Both the position numbers and the translations under genes were made by a program. A model generated the notes under the pieces. The model worked only from the letters and a program-made list of their open reading frames with translations, was not told the origin of the DNA and made no database searches. From DASWHX01 sp036397995 (lineage in GTDB: Bacteria; Bacteroidota; Bacteroidia; Cytophagales; Cyclobacteriaceae), in NCBI GenBank assembly GCA_036397995.1, contig DASWHX010000210.1, positions 1 to 19,452 of the forward strand: a DNA stretch of 19,452 bases. Reading direction: 5' to 3'. Every line of letters begins with the position of its first letter. Positions within the stretch are counted from its first letter, which is position 1. Below, piece after piece: positions 7,342 through 15,720 of this stretch.

Positions 7342-8209
7342 ATGCCCTGATGTTTTTCATGGCCAGGTAGATTCTCTCTCTTAGAGTTTCGGATGCAGTT
7401 ACCAGGGGTAATCTTACCTCATTCCCACAAACCCCCATTTTCTTCAACACTTCTTTTACCCCTACCGGATTCCCCTCAGCGTACATTAAGGGATTGATTT
7501 CCAGTAGTTTAAATGACTCCAACCGGCTTTCAACCAGATTGCCGGTTTCAAAATTCCGGCAAATTTGCCTGAAGATTTCCGGGTAGGCATTGGCCAATAC
7601 GGAAATTACGCCAACGCCGCCGATAGAAAGTATGGGCACTGTGAGCAAATCATCTCCGGAAATAAGCAGAAACTCTTTAGGTTTATTCCTGGAAATGATT
7701 TGGCATTGGTTCAAATCTCCTGAAGCTTCTTTAATACCTATTATGTTTGCATGATCCGCTAACCGAAGCGTAGTTTCCGCAGTCAGATTACTTGAGGTGC
7801 GCCCGGGCACATTATAGAGTATAACAGGTACAGGTGAGGTATCTGCAATTCTAATGAAGTGTTGAACAATTCCTTCCTGACTTGGTTTGCTATAATAAGG
7901 ACTTACAGAAAGCAATCCTGAAACACCTTCAAAATCTGTCTGCTTAATTGAACTTAGGATAATTTGCGTGTTATTTCCACCTATGCCAAACACAATGGGA
8001 AGATTGCGCGGGTTATTCTTTTTCACAAACTCGAGAAGTTGTGTTTTCTCCTCGTTGCTGGTAGTTACCGATTCTCCTGTAGTTCCCTGAACCACATAGT
8101 AGTCTACACCTTTGGCAGTGTGTTCGAGCAGTCGGCTAAACCCATCAAAATCAATTGAAAAGTCAGGGTTGAAGGGTGTGACAAGAGCTACTCCGGTTCC
8201 TTTAAACAT
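7340..8209 (-). CDS. dapA: 4-hydroxy-tetrahydrodipicolinate synthase
   Basis: Condenses pyruvate with aspartate semialdehyde, the first committed step to diaminopimelate and lysine (peptidoglycan cross-links). The sequence is a complete TIM-barrel DHDPS: GTGVALVTPF at the N-terminus, QGTTGES (41-47, catalytic Thr pair), SVSPYYSKP (101-109), LYNVPGRT (131-138, catalytic Tyr132 and the substrate Arg137) and GIKEASGD (158-165, Schiff-base Lys160). The length of 289 aa is standard. The ATG at 8209 overlaps the end of the DUF6913 gene by 8 bp, so it is last in the ligA-DUF6913-dapA group. The stop codon lies in the T-run of the shared terminator. Confidence 0.96.
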   Translation of the reverse strand: MFKGTGVALVTPFNPDFSIDFDGFSRLLEHTAKGVDYYVVQGTTGESVTTSNEEKTQLLEFVKKNNPRNLPIVFGIGGNNTQIILSSIKQTDFEGVSGLLSVSPYYSKPSQEGIVQHFIRIADTSPVPVILYNVPGRTSSNLTAETTLRLADHANIIGIKEASGDLNQCQIISRNKPKEFLLISGDDLLTVPILSIGGVGVISVLANAYPEIFRQICRNFETGNLVESRLESFKLLEINPLMYAEGNPVGVKEVLKKMGVCGNEVRLPLVTASETLRERIYLAMKNIRA

Positions 8210-8735
8210 ACGCGCTTTCCTTATTTAATCCTTTCAGGTATTTAGTTATCTCATTTATTAAATGTAGTGAGTTTCTTTGCTCGTTTTGAGAAATCATAAA
8301 TTCGAATAATTTCTCGCTATCTTCAAAATAACAGCCCATTCTGCAGTGCGCATTACTCCTTGCCACAATATTTCGCATGATGGGAGACAGGGAGCTGTCA
8401 AACACTAATAAATAATCGAATCTTGTAGCCGCAAATTTGTTTACATCTTCATTTCTAAACTTTCCGGTAAATGAAATATCCTGAAGGGTAAAAATATTGA
8501 AAAGGAATTCATAATTAGTGGCACCTTTGGGAAGGAAACTCAGAACTTCAACCTGCTTACCCAATTGCTCAAAGTCCTTTTGCAGCATTTTTATCTTGCT
8601 GAATTTTTCTTCTGATTCCATGGTGAACAGGATTCCTATAAGCCTGGATTTACTAAAACCGATAGAATCCCGCTCCAGGGTATTTTGTTTTAGGCGCCGG
8701 GAAGTCCTGTAGTTTAATAGGGTCTTGCTGAACAT
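8202..8735 (-). CDS. DUF6913 family protein
   Basis: A 177-aa protein of unknown function that resembles the Bacteroidota-restricted DUF6913 family. It has no signal peptide or membrane segment. It starts with a basic helix (LLNYRTSRRLKQN), followed by an alternating alpha/beta pattern: IGILFTMES (about 34-42), VEVLSFLPKG (about 62-71), DYLLVFDSSLSPIMRNIVARSNAHCRMGCY with Cys at about 133 and 137, and a helical C-terminus ending in LHLINEITKYLKGL. The ATG at 8735 is 3 bp after the ligA stop codon and the 3' end overlaps dapA by 8 bp, so it is translated in step with both. The placement says co-expression with ligA and dapA but does not reveal its job. Confidence 0.75.
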   Translation of the reverse strand: MFSKTLLNYRTSRRLKQNTLERDSIGFSKSRLIGILFTMESEEKFSKIKMLQKDFEQLGKQVEVLSFLPKGATNYEFLFNIFTLQDISFTGKFRNEDVNKFAATRFDYLLVFDSSLSPIMRNIVARSNAHCRMGCYFEDSEKLFEFMISQNEQRNSLHLINEITKYLKGLNKESAYV

Positions 8736-8738
8736 CGA

Positions 8739-10748
8739 TTATGTATGGTTAAGCATCGCAATAAATTCCTCCTCAGTAATTATTCGAACACCCAGGTCCG
8801 ATGCTTTTTTCTTTTTTGCCGGGCCCATGTTTTGCCCTGCAACCAGAAAATCAACATTACCGGAGATGGATGAAAGTAATTTGCCCCCATTCCTTTTTAT
8901 CGTCTCTTTAATCTCGTCTCTTCCAAAATTTTCAAACACTCCCGAAATTACAAAAGATTTTCCAACCAGCGTATCTCCTTCCAGCCGATTTTCCTCCTCC
9001 TTAAGTTCAAAATTGAGCCCGGCTTTTTTTAGCCTTTCTATTTCCTTAAGATTTTCATTGTCGAAAAAGAAGTCCACCAGACTTTGTGCGATGACTTCTC
9101 CTATTTCCGGCGCTTCCAATAACTCTTCCAAAGAAGCATTCTTGATCGCCTCAATACTTTTGAAATGATGGGCTAACTTTTCCGCTACCGTTTTCCCGAC
9201 ATGCCGGATACCGAGGGCAAATAATACTTTTGCAAAACCCGTTTTCTTTGACTCTTCAATCCCCTTCAGAATATTTTTTGTCGACTGGTCTTTAAAACCT
9301 TCAAGGTAAAAAATGTCCTGATAATTAAGGTGGTATAGATCAGAAGGCTGCTTTAGAAGTCCTTTTTCAAAAAGTAAACCAATGGTGCGGCTTCCGAGGC
9401 TGTCTATGTCCATCGTATTTCTACCTATGAAGTGTTCGATTCTTCCTTTAATTTGCGGAGGACACCCTTTATGGTTAGGACAGTAATGAAGGGCTTCCCC
9501 TTCGATCCTTACCAGTTTAGTATTGCACTCAGGACACCGGGAAATATATTGAATTTGTTCCGATTTTTTACGCTTCGACAATTCAACACCGGTTATTTTT
9601 GGGATGATTTCACCTCCCTTTTCAACATGAACATAATCTCCAATGTGGAGTCCAAGCCTTTTTATTTCATTGGCATTATGCAACGAGGCTCGCTTTACAG
9701 TGGTGCCGGCCAGGAAAACAGGTTCTAATTCTGCTACCGGTGTAATTGCCCCGGTCCGGCCAACCTGATAAGTAATTCCCTGGAGCCGGGTTACTGCAGC
9801 CTCTGCTTTGTATTTATACGCGATGGCCCAGCGAGGATTTTTTGCAGTGAAGCCCAGTTTGATCTGATCTTTTATGTCGTTAACTTTTACTACGACGCCA
9901 TCGGTTTCAAGGGGAAGCGTATGCCTTTTTTGCTCCCAAATGTTAATATAATGCAGCACTTCCTCCAGGCTTTTACACCTTTTGAAGGTTTTGGAAACAT
10001 TGAAATCGTGTTTGATAAGGAAGTCAATGGCATCGGAATGGCTCTTCAAATTCAGATTTTCTCCCATTACTGAGTACAAAAAACAATCGAGCTTTCTTAC
10101 TGCTACCAATGCACTATCTTGCATTTTAAGGGTTCCGCTGGCGGTGTTCCTTGCATTCGCGTAAAGCTCTTCACCTGCTTCCATCCTGAACTCATTCAGT
10201 TTCTTAAAATTCTCCTTTGATAGAAAAACTTCACCCCTTACTTCAAACATTTCAGGCACTTTACCGGGAACTTTTAAAGGCAGACTTCGGATTGTTCGTG
10301 CATTCTGAGTTATTTCATCGCCCTTTGTTCCGTCGCCGCGCGTAACGGCCCTTACCATCATCCCGTTTTCATAAGTAACACTTATGGCTACTCCATCAAA
10401 TTTTAATTCACAGAAATATTCTACTTCTGATTTATTCAATCCTTTACAAACCCGGGCATCAAATTCATCAAGGTCTTCTTTTGAATAGGTATTTCCCAGT
10501 GAGAGCATTGGGAATTTATGCTCCACAGTTTTGAACTCTTTGGTAATAGCTCCACCAACTCTTTGGCTTGGAGAATCGGGATATCGAAATTCGGGGAACT
10601 TATTCTCAAGATCGATTAATTTCTGTAAGAGTTTATCGAACTCGAAATCTTCAATTTTAATTCGATCTTCCAGATAGTACAGCCGGTTGTGATAATTTAT
10701 TTGCTCAGTTAAATCTGCAATCTTTCTCTTTGCTTCATCTTTGGTCAT
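8739..10748 (-). CDS. ligA: NAD+-dependent DNA ligase
   Basis: Seals nicks in replication and repair using NAD+. Full architecture (669 aa): domain Ia (1-65, with SPSQRVGG at 59-66), adenylation domain with the AMP-accepting lysine Lys116 in ELKFDG, EVRGE (169-173) and the VKVNDI motif near 290, OB fold, a four-cysteine zinc finger (CPEC...HYCPN...GCP, around 405-430), helix-hairpin-helix repeats and a C-terminal BRCT domain (about the last 75 residues, beginning LVGKSFVISGVF). An in-frame TTG lies two codons upstream (10754), but the ATG at 10748 is the natural start. The gene is 20 bp after the M1 peptidase stop and 3 bp before DUF6913, so it is probably within one transcript. Confidence 0.97.
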   Translation of the reverse strand: MTKDEAKRKIADLTEQINYHNRLYYLEDRIKIEDFEFDKLLQKLIDLENKFPEFRYPDSPSQRVGGAITKEFKTVEHKFPMLSLGNTYSKEDLDEFDARVCKGLNKSEVEYFCELKFDGVAISVTYENGMMVRAVTRGDGTKGDEITQNARTIRSLPLKVPGKVPEMFEVRGEVFLSKENFKKLNEFRMEAGEELYANARNTASGTLKMQDSALVAVRKLDCFLYSVMGENLNLKSHSDAIDFLIKHDFNVSKTFKRCKSLEEVLHYINIWEQKRHTLPLETDGVVVKVNDIKDQIKLGFTAKNPRWAIAYKYKAEAAVTRLQGITYQVGRTGAITPVAELEPVFLAGTTVKRASLHNANEIKRLGLHIGDYVHVEKGGEIIPKITGVELSKRKKSEQIQYISRCPECNTKLVRIEGEALHYCPNHKGCPPQIKGRIEHFIGRNTMDIDSLGSRTIGLLFEKGLLKQPSDLYHLNYQDIFYLEGFKDQSTKNILKGIEESKKTGFAKVLFALGIRHVGKTVAEKLAHHFKSIEAIKNASLEELLEAPEIGEVIAQSLVDFFFDNENLKEIERLKKAGLNFELKEEENRLEGDTLVGKSFVISGVFENFGRDEIKETIKRNGGKLLSSISGNVDFLVAGQNMGPAKKKKASDLGVRIITEEEFIAMLNHT

Positions 10749-10768
10749 AGACAAAACATCTAAGTATG

Positions 10769-12646
10769 CTATTTTTCATTTTCAATGGTCTCACTCATCT
10801 TATAATTTATTTCAATCCGGTTGTTTGATCTGTCAATGTCTGCCATTCGTTGAGAGGGATCAATTTCTACAGATTGAATTTGCCTGCCGTTTGTGGCAAC
10901 TAAAAAGGTATAAACTGGGTCTGTCCATGCCCAGTCGTCCAAAACCGTTCGGGGTACAGTAGTTTCTTCCGGCTTTTTTTCACCTCGCATTAAGACCATT
11001 GGGATGTAATAAAATTCCTGTGATCCGTCTTTGTACTCAACTAATATGTCCAGGGGCATTGGCATATGACCAATCCTGTCAATTCGAATTTCTGTTTCCA
11101 TATTTGTAGGTGCAACAACCGTTCTGATTGCATAGTCAATAGTTTTTGTAGAATATATAAAATATTCGAAAAACCAATCCAGCTCAAGACCGGATTCTTT
11201 CTCCATAACTCGCTTAAAATCAGTTAGATTGGGGTGCCTGAATTTCCAGGTATTGTAATATCTTCGCATGGCTTTCATAAAGACTTCCCTGCCCATTATA
11301 TAATTGAGTTGCCCCAACGCTGTTGCACCTTTGGAATATGCAGAAGTTGAATACGATCTGTTTTCATTAAAGTGGTCGCTGTGTGTGGTCATGGGCTCCT
11401 CTTTCCCGGACTCTACCAGGGAAAAGTATGCAGAGTGTTGCCTGGCTACCGGATTGGCTTCAACATCCCTCTGAAACAAATAATTCGATACGACTGAACT
11501 CGCAAATGAAGTGAAACCCTCATCCATCCAGGGGTATAGACTTTCATTTGTTCCAAGTACACCATAATACCAGCTGTGAATCAATTCATGTAGTGTCACG
11601 CCAACTAATCCTCTTAAATTGCCATTACCACGGATTAAGGTAGCCATTGGATATTCCATTCCACCGTCGCCTCCCTGGATTACAGAAAATTCAGAGTATG
11701 GGTACTTTCCAAAATTCTCATTCATAAACCGGAAGGCTTTTTCAGTATAAGCGGGAAGTTGCTTCCAGTTTTTTATGATAGATGTGTCATTCTGATAAAA
11801 AAAATGCAATTCCAAACCGAAGTCTGTTTGGACAACATCATGGATATAATCAGGATCTGCAGCCCAAACAAAATCGTGGACATTATCTGCTTTGAAATGC
11901 CATTCCAATTTGCCTTTGGGCCGCTTCACTTTCAGTTCAGATTTCTCATATCCATGCCCGGTTTCCTCCGGATTTTGAAGAACACCTGTAGCTGCAACAA
12001 CATATTTAGCATCAAGTTTTAGAGTGACATCAAAGTTTCCCCAGACTCCATAAAACTCCCTGCCGATGTATGGATTGGTGTGCCAGCCCTCATAATCATA
12101 CTCTGCCAGTTTCGGATACCACTGAGCCATGGAATAGGAAATTCCTTCCGCGTTATCTCTGCCAGATCTTCGGATTTGCAAAGGAACCTGGCCGTCAAAT
12201 TCCATCGAAAATACAGTTGTTGTATTTGGAAGGATAGGAGTGTGAAGTGCCACTTCCAATATTGTTTCATCAGATTTCTCCGTCTTATGGTCCAGGTTTT
12301 TACCCGTTTCATCTTTTAGGGATCTTACTTTCAAAAACCCAATCTCATTTGTTTTAAGATTAAAAATTCTTTCCCGTACACGGTTATCCGGATCTTTAAT
12401 CGTGCGGGATCTTATATCCATCATGCTTCCAGGTTTGAATGCATTGAAGTACAAGTGGTAATAGATGTGAGTTAGAGTGTCAGGAGAATTATTCGTATAA
12501 ATTATTTTTTGTATACCTTTAAATTGATGAGTGATATCATCAAGGTCGATTTCCATGGTATAATCAACTTGCTGCTGCCAACGATCAGGTTGAGAGTTTG
12601 CCAATGAAGGGATCAAAATAAGAGTGACTATCAATAATTTTTTCAT
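10769..12646 (-). CDS. Secreted M1 family metallopeptidase
   Basis: Zinc aminopeptidase-like enzyme of the gluzincin M1 clan. With the start at 12646 the protein (625 aa) has a clear signal peptide, MKKLLIVTLILIPSLANS, with cleavage likely near Ser18/Gln19, so it acts in the periplasm or outer envelope. The catalytic HELIH (353-357) is followed 18 residues later by the third zinc ligand Glu376 in WMDEGF. The substrate-binding motif reads GGMEYP (328-333) instead of the usual GAMEN. An N-terminal beta-saddle domain precedes the catalytic domain, and a helical/beta C-terminal region ends with charged residues. The frame extends to 12691, but this would put 15 residues before the signal peptide and overlap a promoter candidate, so the internal ATG is preferred. 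Substrate unknown. Confidence 0.9.
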   Translation of the reverse strand: MKKLLIVTLILIPSLANSQPDRWQQQVDYTMEIDLDDITHQFKGIQKIIYTNNSPDTLTHIYYHLYFNAFKPGSMMDIRSRTIKDPDNRVRERIFNLKTNEIGFLKVRSLKDETGKNLDHKTEKSDETILEVALHTPILPNTTTVFSMEFDGQVPLQIRRSGRDNAEGISYSMAQWYPKLAEYDYEGWHTNPYIGREFYGVWGNFDVTLKLDAKYVVAATGVLQNPEETGHGYEKSELKVKRPKGKLEWHFKADNVHDFVWAADPDYIHDVVQTDFGLELHFFYQNDTSIIKNWKQLPAYTEKAFRFMNENFGKYPYSEFSVIQGGDGGMEYPMATLIRGNGNLRGLVGVTLHELIHSWYYGVLGTNESLYPWMDEGFTSFASSVVSNYLFQRDVEANPVARQHSAYFSLVESGKEEPMTTHSDHFNENRSYSTSAYSKGATALGQLNYIMGREVFMKAMRRYYNTWKFRHPNLTDFKRVMEKESGLELDWFFEYFIYSTKTIDYAIRTVVAPTNMETEIRIDRIGHMPMPLDILVEYKDGSQEFYYIPMVLMRGEKKPEETTVPRTVLDDWAWTDPVYTFLVATNGRQIQSVEIDPSQRMADIDRSNNRIEINYKMSETIENEK

Positions 12647-12666
12647 CTTGCCGATTTTCTTTAGCA

Positions 12667-12697
12667 TAAAGGTACACAGAGAATCAGTCATTGAAAA
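12667..12697 (-). promoter_or_regulatory. Candidate promoter for the M1 peptidase-ligA-dapA transcript
   Basis: On the minus strand: TTTT (12697-12694), a 19-bp spacer, and TACCTTTA (12674-12667), one mismatch in each box from TTTG / TAnnTTTG. Transcription from here would start near 12660, downstream of the two earlier in-frame ATGs, and supports the start at 12646. Confidence 0.4.
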
Positions 12698-12734
12698 TAA
12701 TTATATCTGGGTGGATAATTGTTCATACCAATGG

Positions 12735-12941
12735 TTAATCAAACTCCTCCTCATTAAGGTTTTCTTCCAGGTCTTCCTCGGTTTTTCTTAGCTTTTCACG
12801 GCATAGTTTGATAAGTTCACCGGCTCTCCTTACTCTTTCAGCCAGAATATCCACTTCAAGTTCGCCGGCTTCTATTTCATTAAGAATTTCTTCAATCTCC
12901 CGAACTGCTTCTGTATATTTAAATTTGTTGCTTTTCGCCAT
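12735..12941 (-). CDS. xseB: Exodeoxyribonuclease VII small subunit
   Basis: Small subunit of ExoVII, several copies of which bind each large subunit and are needed for single-strand DNA degradation. The 68-aa, highly charged helical protein has the family pattern: FKYTEAVREIEEILNEIEAG (8-27), then LEVDILAERVRRAGELIKLC and an acidic tail. The ATG at 12941 lies 23 bp inside the end of xseA, the usual overlapping arrangement. Confidence 0.95.
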   Translation of the reverse strand: MAKSNKFKYTEAVREIEEILNEIEAGELEVDILAERVRRAGELIKLCREKLRKTEEDLEENLNEEEFD

Positions 12942-14175
12942 CCTGATAAATATTTTTTATGTCACTTTCAATAAAAGAATCGTGTGTTTGGGTAACCAAC
13001 AAATCACCCATTGAAATTCCTTTTACATTTTTCAGAAGAACATTATTTATTGTTGAAATTGTGAATCCCCTTTTCAATATTGATTTGGGATCGAGCAATC
13101 GAAGTCTTTCATCATAATTTTTTAAAGCTGTTCGGTTTATTGATAAAAAGGAAACCGGAAGTTTAATCATTTGAGTTTCAAAAAAATTAAGCTTAGTCAC
13201 ATTTGACTGGATCAAACCTCTGCTTAATAACCTGATTGAATTAGCGAATGCATCCAAATCTAATCGTTCATTCTCAATTCTGGTCTCTGCTACCCGGTGG
13301 ATTCTTTGCCTAAGACTCAGCAATTCATTTTCAAATTCCCGGAATCCGATTAATAGAAACTCGGCAGTCGCCGTGGGTGTTTTCAGGCGCGTATGAGCAA
13401 CCCGGTCTGCAATGGATTCATCCCGTTCATGTCCGATCCCCGTAATAACGGGAATTGGGAACTGAGCAATATGGGAACAAATATCATAGGAATCATAACA
13501 GTCCAGATCGACCTGCGATCCGCCACCCCGAATTATTACTACTAAATCAAAATCGTTCATTCTTTGGTGTATCCTGCGTAAGGCTTCAGGAATTGAAAAT
13601 AGCGCTTCCTGGCCTTGCATAATTGCCTTGAACAAATGTGTTTGAATGAAAAAGTTGTCAGGGTTTTTTTCCAGTTGATCGATAAAGTCTTCATAGCCGG
13701 CCGCGGTGGGAGAACTTATAATGGCAATTCTTTGTGGCACAACCGGAAGCATCAGTTCTCGGTTCATATCTATGATCCCCTCTTTGGTTAGTTTTTCCAG
13801 CACCGCGGTTTTCTTCTTTTCACTTTCCCCAAGTGTGTAGGTGGGATCAATATCGCGGATGTTCAGGCTAAAGCCGAACACTTCATGAAACTGAACCTGT
13901 ACATTCATCAGAAGTTTAAGGCCGGTTTGAATTGACTGTTGAGTTATACTTTCAAACCAGGCGCTGAGATTTCTATATGTATAGGCCCAAATAGTAGCTT
14001 TGGCTTTTGCAATTACCTCATCATTTTCCTGCTCAATCAGTTCAAGGTAGCAATGACCTTTCTGATTCAGGTGCATTTCCCCGATTTCTGCTACCACCCA
14101 GTAGGAGGGCTGGAGGTGCTGCGAAAGCACATTTTTTACCAGCGAATTGAGTTCAAATAAGGAGTGATGGTTCAT
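12919..14175 (-). CDS. xseA: Exodeoxyribonuclease VII large subunit
   Basis: Catalytic subunit that degrades single-stranded DNA to acid-soluble oligonucleotides; acts in mismatch repair and DNA damage tolerance. Domains: N-terminal OB fold (about 18-112, including YWVVAEIGEM and GHCYLELIE), then the catalytic domain with PQRIAIISSPTAAGYEDF (147-164), RGGGSQVDL (216-224), ITGIGHERDESIADRVAHTR (244-263) and PTATAEFLL, and a coiled-coil region after about residue 278. The length of 418 aa is normal to slightly short. The GTG codon just before the ATG at 14175 could also start it, but ATG is chosen. It is followed directly by xseB with a 23-bp overlap and preceded by the Spy-like gene with a 55-bp gap that has no terminator. 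Confidence 0.96.
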   Translation of the reverse strand: MNHHSLFELNSLVKNVLSQHLQPSYWVVAEIGEMHLNQKGHCYLELIEQENDEVIAKAKATIWAYTYRNLSAWFESITQQSIQTGLKLLMNVQVQFHEVFGFSLNIRDIDPTYTLGESEKKKTAVLEKLTKEGIIDMNRELMLPVVPQRIAIISSPTAAGYEDFIDQLEKNPDNFFIQTHLFKAIMQGQEALFSIPEALRRIHQRMNDFDLVVIIRGGGSQVDLDCYDSYDICSHIAQFPIPVITGIGHERDESIADRVAHTRLKTPTATAEFLLIGFREFENELLSLRQRIHRVAETRIENERLDLDAFANSIRLLSRGLIQSNVTKLNFFETQMIKLPVSFLSINRTALKNYDERLRLLDPKSILKRGFTISTINNVLLKNVKGISMGDLLVTQTHDSFIESDIKNIYQDGEKQQI

Positions 14176-14230
14176 CACTCCAAAATAAGCAAACCGGACG
14201 AGTTGAGAAAATTAGTTACCCAATTGATGA

Positions 14231-14683
14231 CTAGTTTCCAGGCCTTCCCTCATGATTTGGTTGATTACGCCTTTGTTGAAGATTCCGTAGCACTTCCATA
14301 TTAAAATCACGCTCAGCTCTAAGTAACTTAATCGCCTGAACCGGCGTTAATACTGTCTGAATATCAGCGATAAACTCCTTCTCAAGATTCAGTTCATCCT
14401 GCCTTGTTTTTAGCTCTTTCTCAATCATTTTTTTTGCTTCATCATCCGTTAATCCATTCTTATTCATTTCCATGTGCATCATCCTTTTTTCAATCTGCAC
14501 ATTTTCCCTCTTATCATTAAATTGATTGTATAATGGCCAAAACTTTTCTGCCTGTTGGGGAGTTAACTCAACCCGGTTAGTTAGAAATCCGATTCTGGCA
14601 GCCCTCATCTTAGCTTCCGGCTCCTGCGCGAAGGCAGGCTGCATTCCAAACAGAACTGCGACTATAATTGAAATCTTTTTCAT
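14231..14683 (-). CDS. Spy/CpxP-like periplasmic protein (sensor/chaperone of the sigma-factor operon)
   Basis: Small exported helical protein of 150 aa. The start at 14683 gives a signal peptide (MKKISIIVAVLFGMQPAFAQ, cleavage likely after Ala19). The mature part carries two LTxxQ-type motifs, LTPQQ (40-44) and LTPVQ (112-116), the hallmark of the Spy/CpxP family, and a long amphipathic helical middle rich in Lys, Glu and Met (residues 60-105, including MMHMEM). A Met-rich segment is common in metal-responsive members, but no metal can be assigned. An upstream ATG at 14707 would overlap the preceding gene and spoil the signal peptide. It is third in the sigma factor-membrane protein-Spy trio that recurs in Bacteroidota, where it is sometimes labelled sensor of ECF-type sigma factor. 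Confidence 0.82.
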   Translation of the reverse strand: MKKISIIVAVLFGMQPAFAQEPEAKMRAARIGFLTNRVELTPQQAEKFWPLYNQFNDKRENVQIEKRMMHMEMNKNGLTDDEAKKMIEKELKTRQDELNLEKEFIADIQTVLTPVQAIKLLRAERDFNMEVLRNLQQRRNQPNHEGRPGN

Positions 14684-14693
14684 TGTAATTTTA

Positions 14694-15116
14694 TTAAAGT
14701 AATTCATCAGAATATTTTAGAAGATTTAATAATATTTCCTCCTCGATTTTATCGCTGTCAAATGTGAAATTTTCTTTCATTATTTCAAGATAGGTATCCT
14801 CATCGATGCTAATTTCTTCAATGATATCAACGAGGGAAATATCAGCCGATTCAAGATAATTTATCAGTCGTTCATCGCTTATTTCGCTTAATTCTTCCTG
14901 GATTAACAATTCGGTTGCAGAAAAGTGTACCACTGAAAAAATAATTGCCAAAATGATCGTAATAGAAGCCAGAGCAATTCTGAATTGAGGTCTCCCATAC
15001 CAAATAGGGGATTTGTCCGCGTCAATTTTCTTTCGGATTTGAGCCGGGAGTTCTTCAAAATACCCTTCAGGAACCTGGAAAACTTCCTTTTTTGGAATTT
15101 GCTCTAATTTCTTCAT
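14694..15116 (-). CDS. Single-pass membrane protein, putative anti-sigma factor
   Basis: A 140-aa protein encoded between an ECF sigma factor and a Spy-like protein. Its N-terminal half has a short pattern, FQVPEGYFEELPAQI (13-27), common in Bacteroidota proteins encoded after sigma genes. One hydrophobic helix (about 46-66, FRIALASITIILAIIFSVV) follows, preceded by basic residues, so the N-terminus is probably cytoplasmic and could bind the sigma factor. The C-terminal half (70-140) is strongly acidic, leucine/isoleucine-rich and probably periplasmic. No zinc-binding HxxxCxxC anti-sigma motif is present. The ATG at 15116 is preferred to the TTG at 15140. The anti-sigma role is inferred from position and topology only. 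Confidence 0.6.
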   Translation of the reverse strand: MKKLEQIPKKEVFQVPEGYFEELPAQIRKKIDADKSPIWYGRPQFRIALASITIILAIIFSVVHFSATELLIQEELSEISDERLINYLESADISLVDIIEEISIDEDTYLEIMKENFTFDSDKIEEEILLNLLKYSDELL

Positions 15117-15148
15117 GTAGTAGTTAGATGATATTATCAATAAAAGGT

Positions 15149-15688
15149 TTAATGATCATTTAAAAATTGTTCAATTTTTTTAACTGCCAGATGATAACTT
15201 GCTTTAAGGCCTCCAACTGAAGTTCCGGTAATTTCCGCAATTTCTTCATACTTCAGTTCATCAAAGTATTTTAGGTTGAATACTAATCGTTGCTTTTCAG
15301 GAAGCGTAAGAATTGCTTTTTGCAATTTCTTCTGAATTTCGTCTCCGGAAATCAACGGAGAATTATCAATCTGTGATTTCCAGTTATCTGATGACTGAGA
15401 CCATGGCAGGAAATTCCTGATTTTTTTCTTTCTGAGGAAGGATATACATTCATTACTTGTGATTCTGTAAATCCAGGTAAACAAGCTGGAATCGCCTCTG
15501 AATTTTTCCAGGTTTTGATATACTTTTATGAAAACGTCCTGGGTAATATCGTTTGCATCATCATGGTCGATAACCATTTTTCTCGCCAGAAGATAGACTC
15601 TTTCCTGAAAATGCGTAACAAGAAGATTGAATCCATAGTCCCTGGTTTCAGGATTCAGTAGTTTATCCAGAATATCTTTTTCTTCCAA
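15149..15688 (-). CDS. ECF-type RNA polymerase sigma factor
   Basis: Alternative sigma factor, 179 aa, with region 2 (about 22-88: DHDDANDITQDVFIKVYQNL for -10 recognition and core binding, then SLFTWIYRITSNE) and region 4 (about 118-172: LPEKQRLVFNLKYFDELKYE and the helix-turn-helix IAEITGTSVGGLKASYHLAVKK). There is no C-terminal extension. The first codon appears to be TTG at 15688; in-frame codons upstream to a stop at 15703 contain no ATG, and the next ATG is codon 38, which would delete part of region 2. It heads a three-gene module with the one-TM protein and the Spy-like protein, an arrangement expected to sense envelope stress. It probably regulates this operon, but I could not recognise its promoter. 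Confidence 0.93.
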   Translation of the reverse strand: MEEKDILDKLLNPETRDYGFNLLVTHFQERVYLLARKMVIDHDDANDITQDVFIKVYQNLEKFRGDSSLFTWIYRITSNECISFLRKKKIRNFLPWSQSSDNWKSQIDNSPLISGDEIQKKLQKAILTLPEKQRLVFNLKYFDELKYEEIAEITGTSVGGLKASYHLAVKKIEQFLNDH

Positions 15689-15720
15689 ATGGATGGATCG
15701 TTATAACAGACTATTGGACA

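Noticed and set aside
8725..9168. 147-codon + strand ORF opposite the 3' end of ligA
   Set aside because: Serine/phenylalanine-rich translation typical of the antisense of a Lys/Glu-rich gene; ligA is unambiguous on the other strand.
12647..12691. Longer M1 peptidase with start at 12691
   Set aside because: Places 15 extra residues before a textbook signal peptide and runs through a promoter candidate; the internal ATG at 12646 is better.
14176..14230. Promoter or terminator between the Spy-like gene and xseA
   Set aside because: Only imperfect TAnnTTTG-like strings and no hairpin with a T-run; whether xseAB is co-transcribed with the sigma module is left open.
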